A DNA stretch of 64,000 nucleotides from Undibacter mobilis. GTDB taxonomy: Bacteria; Pseudomonadota; Alphaproteobacteria; Rhizobiales; Xanthobacteraceae. The notes under the pieces are model-generated. The model was not told where the DNA came from, did no database searches, and saw nothing but the letters and a program-made list of their open reading frames with translations. The DNA is taken from contig NZ_QRGO01000002.1 of NCBI RefSeq assembly GCF_003367195.1, positions 248,001 to 312,000 on the forward strand, in the 5' to 3' direction. This document shows, in pieces, positions 1-8,893 of this stretch. Numbering within the stretch: the first letter of the stretch is position 1; every line of letters begins with the position of its first letter. Both the position numbers and the translations under genes were made by a program.

Positions 1-2
1 TG

Positions 3-1379
3 CTCGCCTGTAGCCGCAACAGATACATCTGCTGCCCCTCCCTGCACCGCGATCACACCGTGGGCGACATTGTCGCCTTGCTGAAGCGCATGCGCGCCGT
101 GGCCGTGGTTGCCGAGGCGGGCTATGGCGCCGACGCCAGCAAAAATGATTTATTCGCGCAACTCGGCGAAGTCGAAACGCTTCGCAAGGTGTACCGGCTG
201 GAAAAAACCGATGGCGGCCGCGCACCAGGGATTATCGCACCGGCCGGTTCCGTGGCCGCGGCACCGAAAGGAAATCCCAACACCATCCTCTATCTCGCTT
301 TCACCTCCGGCACGACCGGCGAGCCGAAAGGCGTGATGCACAGCGACAATACACTGCTTGCCAACGCGCGCGCTCTGGCGGCCGACTGGAACATCAACGA
401 GACGTCCGTCGTCTATTCGCTGAGCCCTCTGAGCCACAATCTCGGGTTTGGCGCGATGATCATGGCGCTCGGCATGGGCGGGCAAATCGTTATCCACGAT
501 TTGCCGCGCGGGGCGAGTCTGATCGATCGCCTGATCGACACCGGCACAACCTTTCTCGTCGGCGTGCCGACACATGCGATCGACCTCCTTGCCGAGGTCA
601 AGGCGCGCAACCTCGCTGGTATCGGTAGACTGCAAGGATTCCGCATTTCCGGCGCGCAAGCCCCGCAGGAATTGGTCGCCGAGTTGATCGCACGCGGTAT
701 TATTCCGCAAAGCGGTTACGGCATGACCGAGACTTGCTCCCATCAATACACGCTTCCCAATGACGACCCGCGTCTTATTGTCGAGAGCTGCGGCCGCAGC
801 AGCCCCGGCTACGAGATCCGCATCTTCGATCGCGAAGATCAAAATCGGGAACTGGCGGCCGGCGAGATCGGTCAGATCGGCGGGCGGGGCGCCAGCCTGA
901 TGCTCGGCTATTTCGACGATCAGAAGTCGACGGAAGACTCCTTCAACCGCGATGGCTGGTTCATGACCGGCGATCTCGGCTGGGTCGATGAGAACGGCTA
1001 TCTGCGCATCACGGGCCGCAAGAAAGACGTCATCATTCGCGGCGGCCACAACATTTATCCTGCCAGGATTGAAGCATTGGCCGCGACGCATGATGCCGTC
1101 CAGCGCGCCGCCGCCGTTCCCGTTCCGGACCAGCGCCTCGGTGAACGTGTGTGCCTCGCTATTATGACGCGGCCCGGAAAGTCGGTCGATGCGCCGGAAA
1201 TCCTCCAGCACCTCGACGATGCCGGGCTGTCGAAATACGACATGCCAGAATTCTTCCTGCGCGTCGATGAAATCCCTCTCACTGCCAGCGGCAAGATTCG
1301 CAAGCGCGATGTCAGCGACTGGATTGCCGACGGCCGCGTCACACCGGAACCTGTGCGCTTCCAAGCCAAGACACAATGA
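3..1379 (+). CDS. AMP-dependent acyl-CoA synthetase, 5' end outside window
   Basis: This ANL-family ligase would activate a carboxylic acid with ATP and CoA. The frame is open to the window edge and reads as ligase sequence before the first possible GTG start at 60, so the N-terminus is missing; 458 residues are visible. The adenylate-binding loop FTSGTTGEPKG lies near visible residue 100, followed by GYGMTET, then GWFMTGDLGW and GRKKDVIIRGGHNIYP, and the C-terminal catalytic lysine context LTASGKIRK. The family resembles medium-chain or cyclohexanecarboxylate-type CoA ligases, but the substrate cannot be read from sequence. Its stop overlaps the next start by ATGA, so it is translationally coupled to a thioesterase. 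Confidence 0.93.
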   Translation, partial: LACSRNRYICCPSLHRDHTVGDIVALLKRMRAVAVVAEAGYGADASKNDLFAQLGEVETLRKVYRLEKTDGGRAPGIIAPAGSVAAAPKGNPNTILYLAFTSGTTGEPKGVMHSDNTLLANARALAADWNINETSVVYSLSPLSHNLGFGAMIMALGMGGQIVIHDLPRGASLIDRLIDTGTTFLVGVPTHAIDLLAEVKARNLAGIGRLQGFRISGAQAPQELVAELIARGIIPQSGYGMTETCSHQYTLPNDDPRLIVESCGRSSPGYEIRIFDREDQNRELAAGEIGQIGGRGASLMLGYFDDQKSTEDSFNRDGWFMTGDLGWVDENGYLRITGRKKDVIIRGGHNIYPARIEALAATHDAVQRAAAVPVPDQRLGERVCLAIMTRPGKSVDAPEILQHLDDAGLSKYDMPEFFLRVDEIPLTASGKIRKRDVSDWIADGRVTPEPVRFQAKTQ

Positions 1380-1795
1380 GCCACGCCCACAGCGATGCAC
1401 TCGCGCGACTGCGAGAACAGATGGAAGGGCCGCCGTTCCATCACCTGCTGCGGCCGCAAGCTGTCGATGTCGATCCGGAAGGCGGGACCATCACCATCCG
1501 TCTTCAATTTCGCGATGAATTGGCGCGCGCCAAGAGCGACAGAGCCTTTCATGGCGGCGTCATTGCTTCGCTGATAGATCTTGCCGGCCACGCTGCCGTC
1601 GCCGTAAAGATCGGCCGCATGGCGCCGACCATCGACCTGCGTATCGACTACATGAGCCGGGCCGAAGGCGAGGCGATCACGGCCCACGCCAAATTGCTGA
1701 AGGCCGGCCGCTCAGTGGCACGGGTCGACATCGAAGTTTTTGATGCGCAAAACAGATCCGTTGCACTCGGCCGCGGTACCTACAGCACGATCTGA
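1376..1795 (+). CDS. PaaI-type hotdog-fold thioesterase
   Basis: A 139-residue single-domain hotdog protein. The helix segment HGGVIASLIDLAGHAAV is the conserved core of the PaaI/YbgC-like family, followed by TIDLRIDYMSRA and a final strand ALGRGTYSTI. Such proteins hydrolyse acyl- or aryl-CoA thioesters and often release stalled CoA intermediates in aromatic and acid degradation. It overlaps the upstream CoA ligase by four bases (ATGA), which supports a shared role in keeping CoA available. The exact acyl group is unknown. Confidence 0.9.
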   Translation: MSHAHSDALARLREQMEGPPFHHLLRPQAVDVDPEGGTITIRLQFRDELARAKSDRAFHGGVIASLIDLAGHAAVAVKIGRMAPTIDLRIDYMSRAEGEAITAHAKLLKAGRSVARVDIEVFDAQNRSVALGRGTYSTI

Positions 1796-2003
1796 ATACG
1801 GAAAACGGCGCAAGTCTGCCGCAGGTCTCACCTATTATCACGCTGTGTACTTATTGCTACAACTTTGCCGGACAGCTTTCGTTCGCCTCATGGGCACAAA
1901 TGCCGGGTTTGCGGCAGCTTTTAACGGTGGCGGCCCGCCGTCGCTTGCGCAATATCATCTGCTGTATTAAAAACGAGATAGTTGTCTCACTCCGGATTTT
2001 TCC
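1796..2003. promoter_or_regulatory. Promoter region of the quinone oxidoreductase gene
   Basis: A 208-base non-coding gap that becomes AT-rich close to the next start. Bases 1963-1982 (TGTATTAAAAACGAGATAGT) match 22099-22118 in 18 of 20 positions, and both lie about 20 bases before an ATG beginning a quinone-oxidoreductase-like reading frame. A weaker match (CTTTTAA followed by a GGCCC-rich stretch) lies a little further upstream in both copies. The shared block is probably a promoter or operator. The XRE regulator at 3013 is the nearest candidate binder, which is inference. Confidence 0.5.
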
Positions 2004-2996
2004 ATGCGCGCTGCGATCGTCAAAGATTTTGGTCCAATCGCCAGCCACATGGCTGGAGACTTGCCCGACCCGACGGCGCGTGCCGGCGAAGTGCTCATTA
2101 CCATCAAGGCAACTGCGGTCAATTTTGTCGACAGCCTTGTCGTCACTGGTAAGTACCAGTTCCTGCCGCAGCGCCCTTTCGCGCCGGGCAAGCTGCCAGC
2201 CGGCGAGATTGCCGCTCTTGGCGAAGGCGTTTCGGGCTTCAAGGTCGGCGACCACGTGCTCGCGCTCGCCGAGCAAGGCGGCTACGCGCAAAAGATCGCC
2301 GTCGACGCAAAGCAATGTTTCAAACTGCCGCCGACGATGAGTTTTGGCGAGGCCGCATCGATGGCGCTGGTTTACGATACATCCTGGTTTGCCTTACGCG
2401 AACGAGCGCGCATTCAAGCCGGCGACAGCGTGCTGGTCCTTGGCTCGACTGGGGGCGTGGGTCTGGCCTCTGTGCAACTGGCCAAGGCCATGGGCGCAAA
2501 AGTCCTGGCTGGTGTCTCCACCGCGGCCAAGGCACCGCTGGCTATGGAAGCCGGCGCCGACGATATCGTAGACTTGTCGCAGCCTAACCTGCGGGATTCG
2601 CTTCGCGAGCAAGTTTTCGCCAAGAATGGCGGCAAAGGTGTCGACATCGTTATCGACCCGATCGGCGGCGACGCCTTCGACGCCGCGTTGCGCGCGCTAG
2701 CTTGGCGCGGCCGCCTTGTCGTCATCGGCTTTGCCTCCGGTCGTATTCCAGAGGTGAAGGTGAACTATCTGTTGCTCAAGAACATTGAGGTGACCGGCCT
2801 TCAAGTCAGCGACTATCGCAAACGGATGCCGGAAATGATGGCCGAATGCATGCGGGAAATCTTTGCGCTGTACGAAGCCGGCAAACTGAAGCCTGCGACC
2901 TTCGAGACGCGCCCGCTCGACGCCTTCGCCGAAGCTCTGCAGGAAGTTGTCGACAGACGTGCGCATGGGCGTATCGTTCTCGAGCCCAATCCATGA
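2004..2996 (+). CDS. NADPH:quinone oxidoreductase, zinc-free MDR family
   Basis: A 330-residue medium-chain dehydrogenase/reductase of the QOR branch. An N-terminal GroES-like domain (residues 1-120, no zinc-ligand cysteine cluster) is followed by a Rossmann domain with VLVLGSTGGVGLASVQLAKAM around 140-160. The DIVIDPIGGDAFDAALRALA block and GRLVVIGFASG are typical of enoyl reductases and quinone reductases in this family. It uses NADPH to reduce quinones or alpha,beta-unsaturated carbonyls. It stands alone behind its own promoter and ends just before the XRE regulator. A degraded second copy of its 5' end lies at 22136. Confidence 0.9.
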   Translation: MRAAIVKDFGPIASHMAGDLPDPTARAGEVLITIKATAVNFVDSLVVTGKYQFLPQRPFAPGKLPAGEIAALGEGVSGFKVGDHVLALAEQGGYAQKIAVDAKQCFKLPPTMSFGEAASMALVYDTSWFALRERARIQAGDSVLVLGSTGGVGLASVQLAKAMGAKVLAGVSTAAKAPLAMEAGADDIVDLSQPNLRDSLREQVFAKNGGKGVDIVIDPIGGDAFDAALRALAWRGRLVVIGFASGRIPEVKVNYLLLKNIEVTGLQVSDYRKRMPEMMAECMREIFALYEAGKLKPATFETRPLDAFAEALQEVVDRRAHGRIVLEPNP

Positions 2997-3012
2997 TCCA
3001 TCGGAGAGACGG

Positions 3013-3975
3013 GTGACATTGCGCTACGATGAGATCGGCAACAGGCTTAAAGCCTACCGGCTTGGCTCCAATCTCAGCGCCGATGAGATCGCCAATCAGC
3101 TCGGCATCTCGCGCACCGCTTTGTATCGCTTCGAGAAGGGCGAGCTTGCCAAAATTGAGACCCTGGAACGGCTTGCCGAACTCCTCGGCGTATCGATCCC
3201 CACCCTGCTCGGCGTCGGCATCGAATACATCCCGTCTGCGGTCAGCTATTTCGAGCGCATGCGGCAGATCGAGGAGACCAGCGACCAGATCATCGTGCTG
3301 TCGGGTCCCATCTCGCTGCTGCTCTCGTCCGACAACTTCATGCTCACACTCGAAGAAGTACTGACTGAAAATGTAACCAAGAACGTAGCCAACAGGGAAC
3401 GGGCGCTCAGCGATATTCCTAAGCTCATGGAGATCCTGCGGGCCCGCAAGGATGCCTATCGCCGCCGCCGCCCGGCCATCGTCAATCTGATGTCGGCGAT
3501 GGAGATAGAGCGCTTCCTCCACCATGGACTGGTCGGCCGAAGCGGCTTGCCGGAAGAGGTTCTCGAACAGCGCCGCGCCTTGGCGCGAGAGGAACTCGAC
3601 CATTTCGCCCAGCTTCTGGAGAACCCGCCGATTGGTGTCCAGATCGGCATTGTCACAGACACGCTTCCGCATACCGGCTTTCAGATTTTCCGCCAGCCGG
3701 ATCGCAAGATTCTGGTGCTGAGTCCATTCCGACTAGGCGGCGAGCCGAACATTCGTGTCGGCGTGGCGATGATCACCTCCGCCCCGGATGCACTCTCCTT
3801 TCATGAAGCGTCCATTGACGAGATGTGGGGACGCGCCCTGAAAGGCCAAAACGCCGCAAATCTCGTGCGCCAGTTGCTCGCCAGTAAGCGGGTGCCAAAT
3901 GACAATGAGGATTTCTCCAATCCTGGTAAAGCGCCGAAGCGCGGATCGCGCAATAAGCGGCCGTCCTTGATGTGA
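3013..3975 (+). CDS. XRE-family transcriptional regulator with C-terminal sensor region
   Basis: A 320-residue regulator. The helix-turn-helix occupies about the first 55 residues (RLKAYRLGSNLSADEIANQLG, then ISRTALYRFEKGEL), and a long C-terminal region of unknown ligand follows. The frame is open from a TTG at 2947 and has an ATG at 2965. I chose the GTG at 3013 because GGAGAG precedes it and because family members begin a few residues before the HTH. It lies 16 bases after the quinone oxidoreductase and next to a deacetylase-like hydrolase, so it probably controls this local unit. Which of the three starts is used is not certain. Confidence 0.85.
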   Translation: MTLRYDEIGNRLKAYRLGSNLSADEIANQLGISRTALYRFEKGELAKIETLERLAELLGVSIPTLLGVGIEYIPSAVSYFERMRQIEETSDQIIVLSGPISLLLSSDNFMLTLEEVLTENVTKNVANRERALSDIPKLMEILRARKDAYRRRRPAIVNLMSAMEIERFLHHGLVGRSGLPEEVLEQRRALAREELDHFAQLLENPPIGVQIGIVTDTLPHTGFQIFRQPDRKILVLSPFRLGGEPNIRVGVAMITSAPDALSFHEASIDEMWGRALKGQNAANLVRQLLASKRVPNDNEDFSNPGKAPKRGSRNKRPSLM

Positions 3976-4050
3976 CGGACGATGCCACGCCGGCCTTGTG
4001 ATCGTTCACGAGGCCGCGCGTTGCCCATGCCAGAACTTTGGACATTATCG

Positions 4051-4944
4051 ATGAACCTCAAAAAGCATAACCGCTACAATTATTCGCCGATCACTGAGCG
4101 GGCGGACTTCAAATGGCCCGGTGGCAAGCGCCTCGCTTTTTATGTCGCGCTGAATGTCGAGCATTTCAGCTTCGGCGAAGGCCTCGGCCATACGCCGACG
4201 GCACCCGGACCGCAGCCTGACGTTCGCAATTTCGGCTGGCGCGATTACGGGCTCCGCGTCGGCATATGGCGCATATTCGACATGATGGATGAACTCGGCC
4301 TGCCGATGTGCCACCTCCTTAATGCGTCGGTCTGCGAGGAGATGCCGCAGATCCCTGCGCGCATCGCCAAACGCGGCGACGAGGTGGTTGGCCATGGCTA
4401 TACCAATTCGGAGCGGCAATCCGACATGGATGCGGCAACCGAGGCGGCCATGATTCGCCACGCGACCGACACGCTCGCCAAACATGTCGGCCGCCGGCCC
4501 TTCGGTTGGATGGGCCCCTGGATTTCCGAGACAGCGGTTACACCCGACCTGCTGCAGGAGTGCGGCTACACGTACCTCATGGATTGGCCCGCGGACGACC
4601 AGCCGTTCTGGATGAAAACGCGCGCCGGCCGGATTCTCTCGGTGCCCTACCCGATCGAGATCAACGACACGCCGACCATGCTGAGCCGCGCCCAACCGGC
4701 AACAGACTTTCATCGGATGATCATCGATCAGTTCAACGAAATGCTGCGTCTGTCGAAGGACCAATCGCTTGTCTTCGGCATTTCCCTGCACACATTCTGC
4801 AGCGGTCAACCATTCCGGCTTAGTCAGGTGCGACAGGCCTTGCAGACGCTCTTGAGTCATCCGGGCTTCGAAACGGTCTGGGTCACGACGCCCGGACAAA
4901 TCGCGGACTACGCGGCCACACTCCCCGCCGACTGCGTGCCTTAA
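4051..4944 (+). CDS. Polysaccharide deacetylase-fold hydrolase, PuuE/HpPgdA-like
   Basis: A 297-residue NodB-fold protein. The classic metal-binding Asp-Asp motif is replaced by LNVEHF near residue 35, and the H-x3-H metal pair becomes H-G-Y-T-N (VVGHGYTNSER). The C-terminal SLHTFCSGQPFRL block is typical of the allantoinase PuuE and cyclic-imidase-like branch. That branch acts on cyclic amides rather than chitin or peptidoglycan, so a ring-opening amidase role is more likely than deacetylation. The frame is open from 3982, but the paralogue at 7967 aligns from just before YNYSPI, so ATG 4051 was chosen; ATG 4027 is possible. It converges tail to tail with the amidase gene. Confidence 0.87.
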   Translation: MNLKKHNRYNYSPITERADFKWPGGKRLAFYVALNVEHFSFGEGLGHTPTAPGPQPDVRNFGWRDYGLRVGIWRIFDMMDELGLPMCHLLNASVCEEMPQIPARIAKRGDEVVGHGYTNSERQSDMDAATEAAMIRHATDTLAKHVGRRPFGWMGPWISETAVTPDLLQECGYTYLMDWPADDQPFWMKTRAGRILSVPYPIEINDTPTMLSRAQPATDFHRMIIDQFNEMLRLSKDQSLVFGISLHTFCSGQPFRLSQVRQALQTLLSHPGFETVWVTTPGQIADYAATLPADCVP

Positions 4945-4947
4945 TCG

Positions 4948-6246
4948 TTACAGCTCGATACGGGGCCCCTGCCCAAGCAGAGCAAAAACGCGCTGCGCGA
5001 TCGCCAGCAGGCGATCGTCGGCAAAATGCGCACCGACGAGTTGGATGCCGACAGGCATGCCGCTTGGCCCGGCGTCGGTCGGCAAGGTCACGGTCGGTGT
5101 GCGCAGCTGCGTCCAAATGCTCTGGAATCGATGATGGCCTGTATGAGCCAGACCGAGCGGCGCTTCGCCATCGGCCGCCGGCGTCAGCAACACATCGACA
5201 TCGGTAAAAAGCGCAGCAACCCGATGACGACAAAGCGCGACCTGTTCGAGCGCTTCGATATATTGCGCGCGCGGAATGACGAGACCATTGCGGATGCTTT
5301 TGCCTAACGCGTCAGTGATTTTATCGGCATGCGTGTTCCATTCCCAGGCCATGCCGCGGGCGCGCTCATAGTCATTGATGATCTCGCGCGTCCTCGGCAA
5401 GCCCTCGCAAGGCGGCGGCAGCGCAACATCGCACACGCTGAAGCCGACTTTCTCCAATCGCCGTGCCGCATTCTCAACCGCGTTGCGCGTCGCCTCGTCC
5501 GCGTCTTTCCAGGCATAGGTTCGGCACAGGCCAATCCGAATCGGCGCGTCAGCCGGGAGCCATTGCACCTTGGCGCTGTTGGTCAACACCTGCATAAACA
5601 ACGCGGCATCTTCAACGGTCCTGACCATCAGCCCCATCGTATCGAGGCTTTCAGCGGCAGGTTTCACACCTTGGCGATTGATCAGGCCGAAAGTTGGCTT
5701 GTAGCCCACGATGCCGCAATAAGAGGCAGGCCGCTGCACGGAGCCACCGGTCTGCGTTCCAAACCCGAACGGCACCATAAAGTCGGCAACGGCAGCTGCC
5801 GACCCGCTCGACGAACCACCGGGCGTACGCGCCGCATTATGGGGATTGGTCGTGACGTTTGCGGCCGGTCCAGCAAACTCGCACGTTACGGTTTTGCCGA
5901 CTATCAGCGCACCCGCCGCACGCAATTGCGCGACGCAGCCGGCATCGGACAAGGTGCGGTAACCGCGATAAATCGGTGAGCCCATCTGTGTCGGCATATC
6001 GGCGGTTTCGATGATATCCTTGACGCCAACCGGCACGCCGAAAAGCGGTCCGCGATTGGCTCGAGAGTCGAGGGCTTTTGCCTCTCGCAGCACCTGATCC
6101 AGATCAATGAACGCCCAGGCCTTGACAACAGGCTCACGGGCGGCGACCCGCGCCAGGCATTCCCGCGCCAGCGTTTCGCAATTGACCGTGCCGTTCAAGG
6201 TCAAGGCCACAATCTCGGTGGCGGACAATGTATTCAGCGGCTGCAC
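4948..6246 (-). CDS. Amidase signature family amidase
   Basis: A 432-residue amidase of the GatA/AtzF class, hydrolysing a C-N amide bond to acid and ammonia. All three catalytic elements are visible: Lys76 in VGVKDII, the glycine-serine loop GGSSSGS at about 143-149, and the nucleophile Ser169 in GTQTGGSVQRPA. There is no signal peptide, so it is cytoplasmic. It is the last gene of the minus-strand run that starts with the acyl-CoA dehydrogenase at 11528, after a 125-base gap. This suggests it processes an amide or half-amide connected to the CoA ligases upstream. Substrate unknown. Confidence 0.93.
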   Translation of the reverse strand: MQPLNTLSATEIVALTLNGTVNCETLARECLARVAAREPVVKAWAFIDLDQVLREAKALDSRANRGPLFGVPVGVKDIIETADMPTQMGSPIYRGYRTLSDAGCVAQLRAAGALIVGKTVTCEFAGPAANVTTNPHNAARTPGGSSSGSAAAVADFMVPFGFGTQTGGSVQRPASYCGIVGYKPTFGLINRQGVKPAAESLDTMGLMVRTVEDAALFMQVLTNSAKVQWLPADAPIRIGLCRTYAWKDADEATRNAVENAARRLEKVGFSVCDVALPPPCEGLPRTREIINDYERARGMAWEWNTHADKITDALGKSIRNGLVIPRAQYIEALEQVALCRHRVAALFTDVDVLLTPAADGEAPLGLAHTGHHRFQSIWTQLRTPTVTLPTDAGPSGMPVGIQLVGAHFADDRLLAIAQRVFALLGQGPRIEL

Positions 6247-6371
6247 GATATGGAAAGCTCCTCACGCCGTAGCAACCTGGGTGCGCCGTCATTGGCAATG
6301 CCGGGCAATGGGTGCGGGTTAAACACATTTTCGATCGTCGGCCGCACCTGCACTAATTTCCTCAAGATCGG

Positions 6372-7919
6372 CTAAATCTGGCGTTTCTGCCCTTCCCAGA
6401 ACGGCTGTCGCAACATTTTCTTGTCGACTTTTCCGCTGGGCAACTGAGGCAACGCATCGACAAACTCGACCGAACGCGGCTTCTTGTAACTCGCAATCTT
6501 GCTCTTGCAAAAGGCGATGATTTCGTCGGCGCTCACCTCTGCCCCGCTCCGCCTGACGACGAAGGCCTTGACCGCCTCGCCCCACCGCTGATCCGGTACG
6601 CCAATGACTGAAACTTCCGCCACGTCGGGATGCGTCAATATCGCGCTTTCCACTTCGCGCGAATAAATATTCTCACCGCCCGATACAATCATATCTTTCT
6701 TGCGGTCAACAATAAAAACGAAACTTTCATCGTCGATATAGCCGAGATCGCCGGTGTGCAACCAGCCATTTCGCAGGATGCTCTTCGCCGAAGCAGCGCC
6801 CCAGTACCCTTGCATCATTGACGTTCCCGAGACCGCAATTTCTCCGATATCGCCGGTCTCGCAATCATTGCCCTCTGCGTCCACAATGCGAACAAAGGTA
6901 TCCTGGCTCGGCTGCCCCGCCGATGCCAAACGCCCGGCACCTTCGCTATCGAGAACGTGTTGATAAGGCTGAAGGCACGTGGCGCCGACATACTCCGTCA
7001 TCCCATAGATTTGCGTGAAAATCGGACCAAAGCGGCCGACGCCTCGTCTCAAGAGATCGTCGAGCATCGGCGACGACGAATAGACGATATTAGTCAAACT
7101 CGACGTATCGTATGTTTCGGATCCGTCAACCGATAGCAACTGATGAATCATGGTCGGCGCGGTGTGAATCTGAGTAATTTTTTCGTCGCGGATTGCAGCA
7201 AGCGACTGCACCGCGTCGAACCGCCGGTGCAGGACTGTCCTCGCGCCCACCACCGAATAGCCCAGATACATGATCGTCGCGCCGACGTGAAACAGCGGCA
7301 TCGTAATAAGGACACGATCTATCGTCTTCGCATTCGTGTTGATACAGTTCGCGAGGGCTCCGGCCAGCAATCCACGATGGCTCAGCATCACGCCTTTCGG
7401 CACGCCCGTTGTTCCGCTTGTGTATATGAGACAAGCGGTATCGTCGGGACTTACCGCCGTTGCTGGGAACCCGGTAGATTCGCTCGTCAGAACATCCTCG
7501 TACGCCTCGGCCCATTCTGGCGCCTCGCCGACGCAAATTAGCCTCATCCCCGGCCGGGCCGCCCTCAGTCTATCAACCGTTTCGATGTACTGTTCCTCGA
7601 AAAGCAGCACCGCCGGCTCGCAGTCTGCAAGAATCCGGCTGAGCTCGTCCACGGCCAGACGCCAGTTCAGCGTCACTAGAATTGATCCCGACAAATAGGC
7701 TGCACCCATTGTCTCGATATATTCGATGCTATTTTGCGACAATATCGAGACTCGCGCCTGATTCGGGAGGCTGCTCCTTAAAGCGCTGGCGAGCCTGTGC
7801 ATGCGAGCAGCAATGTCCGCGTGAGTGTACTCCCGACCATTGTACGATACTGCAGACCGCCGCGGATAGAGCCGCGCATTTCGTTCAAACAATGCGCCGA
7901 GAGTCGACGAAAGAGGCAT
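6372..7919 (-). CDS. AMP-dependent acyl-CoA synthetase
   Basis: A 515-residue ANL-family ligase. The P-loop IYTSGTTGVPKG, the QIYGMTE motif, the hinge GWLHTGDLGYIDDESF, DRKKDMIVSGGENIYS and the C-terminal catalytic LPSGKVDKK are all present. The frame is open to a TTG at 7943, but ATG 7919 is preceded by a GGGAAG Shine-Dalgarno and matches the family start (MPLSSTLGALFERNA). It sits 47 bases behind the deacetylase-like gene, so it belongs to the same transcript. It probably activates a short-chain, branched or aromatic acid released by the hydrolases. Confidence 0.94.
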   Translation of the reverse strand: MPLSSTLGALFERNARLYPRRSAVSYNGREYTHADIAARMHRLASALRSSLPNQARVSILSQNSIEYIETMGAAYLSGSILVTLNWRLAVDELSRILADCEPAVLLFEEQYIETVDRLRAARPGMRLICVGEAPEWAEAYEDVLTSESTGFPATAVSPDDTACLIYTSGTTGVPKGVMLSHRGLLAGALANCINTNAKTIDRVLITMPLFHVGATIMYLGYSVVGARTVLHRRFDAVQSLAAIRDEKITQIHTAPTMIHQLLSVDGSETYDTSSLTNIVYSSSPMLDDLLRRGVGRFGPIFTQIYGMTEYVGATCLQPYQHVLDSEGAGRLASAGQPSQDTFVRIVDAEGNDCETGDIGEIAVSGTSMMQGYWGAASAKSILRNGWLHTGDLGYIDDESFVFIVDRKKDMIVSGGENIYSREVESAILTHPDVAEVSVIGVPDQRWGEAVKAFVVRRSGAEVSADEIIAFCKSKIASYKKPRSVEFVDALPQLPSGKVDKKMLRQPFWEGQKRQI

Positions 7920-7966
7920 GGCCGTTTCTTCCCGTCGGAACAAAATTCCGCATTTGACCAGTTAGA

Positions 7967-8893
7967 TTACCCGCGACCGCCCCCGGCCTCGGATTCCTTC
8001 TTGAACCATTCGATGATCTCGGTTCCGGTCGCAAGCCACACGCCGTCATTGGCCGCAATCTCCGCCAAAGCGCGGTTAAGATATTTAATCCGGAAGGGGT
8101 GACCGATAATAAACGGATGCAAGCAAATCGACATGACGCGCGGAGACTTCTTGCCTTCTTCGTAAAGGACCTCGAATTGATCCATGATCATGCGATAGAA
8201 TTCATCTGCGGATTTTTTCAAATCTAGGAATGCGCAAATGTCGTTTATCTCAAGCGAGTACGGTATCGAATACATTTTGCCCGCCGTCGTCCGCATCTGA
8301 TACGGAAGATCGTCGTTACACCAGTCTGCGACAAATTCGACGCCCTCCTCCGCCAGGATATCAAGCGTATTGAAGCTTTCCGTCAGGGCCGGCCCGAGCC
8401 AACCCTTTGGCCGGCGCCCCGTCGCCTGAGAAATCTTGTGGAGCACACCTTTAACAATTCCCTGTTCTTCGGCCTTGTCCTGCGAATTCAGGAGTGTCGA
8501 ATTATTGGTGCCATGCCCCATCCAGTCCCACTTCAGCTTGAGACCCTCTTCGATAATTCGCGGATAGCGGTCACAAACGTCGGAATTCAGCGCAACCGTG
8601 CCACGAATTCCGTGTCGCTCCAGCGCCTCCATCAGCCGCCAAATTCCCACCCGCACCCCGTAGTCGCGCCAACCGTAGTTCAGCACGTCCGGCACAAAGG
8701 GCGCGGTGAAAGGAACCAATGACGTCGAAGGTCTATCGAACAGAAAGTGCTCGATGTTCGGCACGACCCAAAGGGCCACGCGGGCGTTACCGGGCAGGCG
8801 CAGATTCGGTCGATCTATGATCGGGGAATAATCAAATCGATCGTGGTGCATAACGGCTCCATTCACTGCGTGGGGGCGATCCGGCTCGTTCAA
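7967..8893 (-). CDS. Polysaccharide deacetylase-fold hydrolase, second PuuE/HpPgdA-like copy
   Basis: A 308-residue paralogue of the protein at 4051. It has the same departures from classical deacetylases: NIEHF in place of the Asp-Asp motif, MGHGTNNS where a second metal histidine would be, and CLHPFIIGHPFRI near the C-terminus. These are features of the PuuE allantoinase and cyclic-imidase-like group. Its start overlaps the stop of the upstream CoA ligase by four bases (8890-8893), a sign of tight coupling. A ring-opening hydrolase acting on an amide or imide is the best guess; there is no signal peptide, which argues against a cell-wall substrate. Confidence 0.88.
   Translation of the reverse strand: MNEPDRPHAVNGAVMHHDRFDYSPIIDRPNLRLPGNARVALWVVPNIEHFLFDRPSTSLVPFTAPFVPDVLNYGWRDYGVRVGIWRLMEALERHGIRGTVALNSDVCDRYPRIIEEGLKLKWDWMGHGTNNSTLLNSQDKAEEQGIVKGVLHKISQATGRRPKGWLGPALTESFNTLDILAEEGVEFVADWCNDDLPYQMRTTAGKMYSIPYSLEINDICAFLDLKKSADEFYRMIMDQFEVLYEEGKKSPRVMSICLHPFIIGHPFRIKYLNRALAEIAANDGVWLATGTEIIEWFKKESEAGGGRG

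Noticed and set aside
150..1400. A 416-residue open frame on the minus strand opposite the first CoA ligase
   Set aside because: The plus-strand frame has all ligase motifs in order; the minus frame has none and is the usual mirror frame of a GC-rich gene.
2806..3672. A 288-residue minus-strand open frame across the XRE gene
   Set aside because: It crosses two well-supported plus-strand genes and has no recognisable family motif.
4045..4899. A 284-residue minus-strand open frame opposite the first deacetylase-like gene
   Set aside because: The plus strand encodes conserved blocks shared with the paralogue at 7967; the opposite frame is a shadow.
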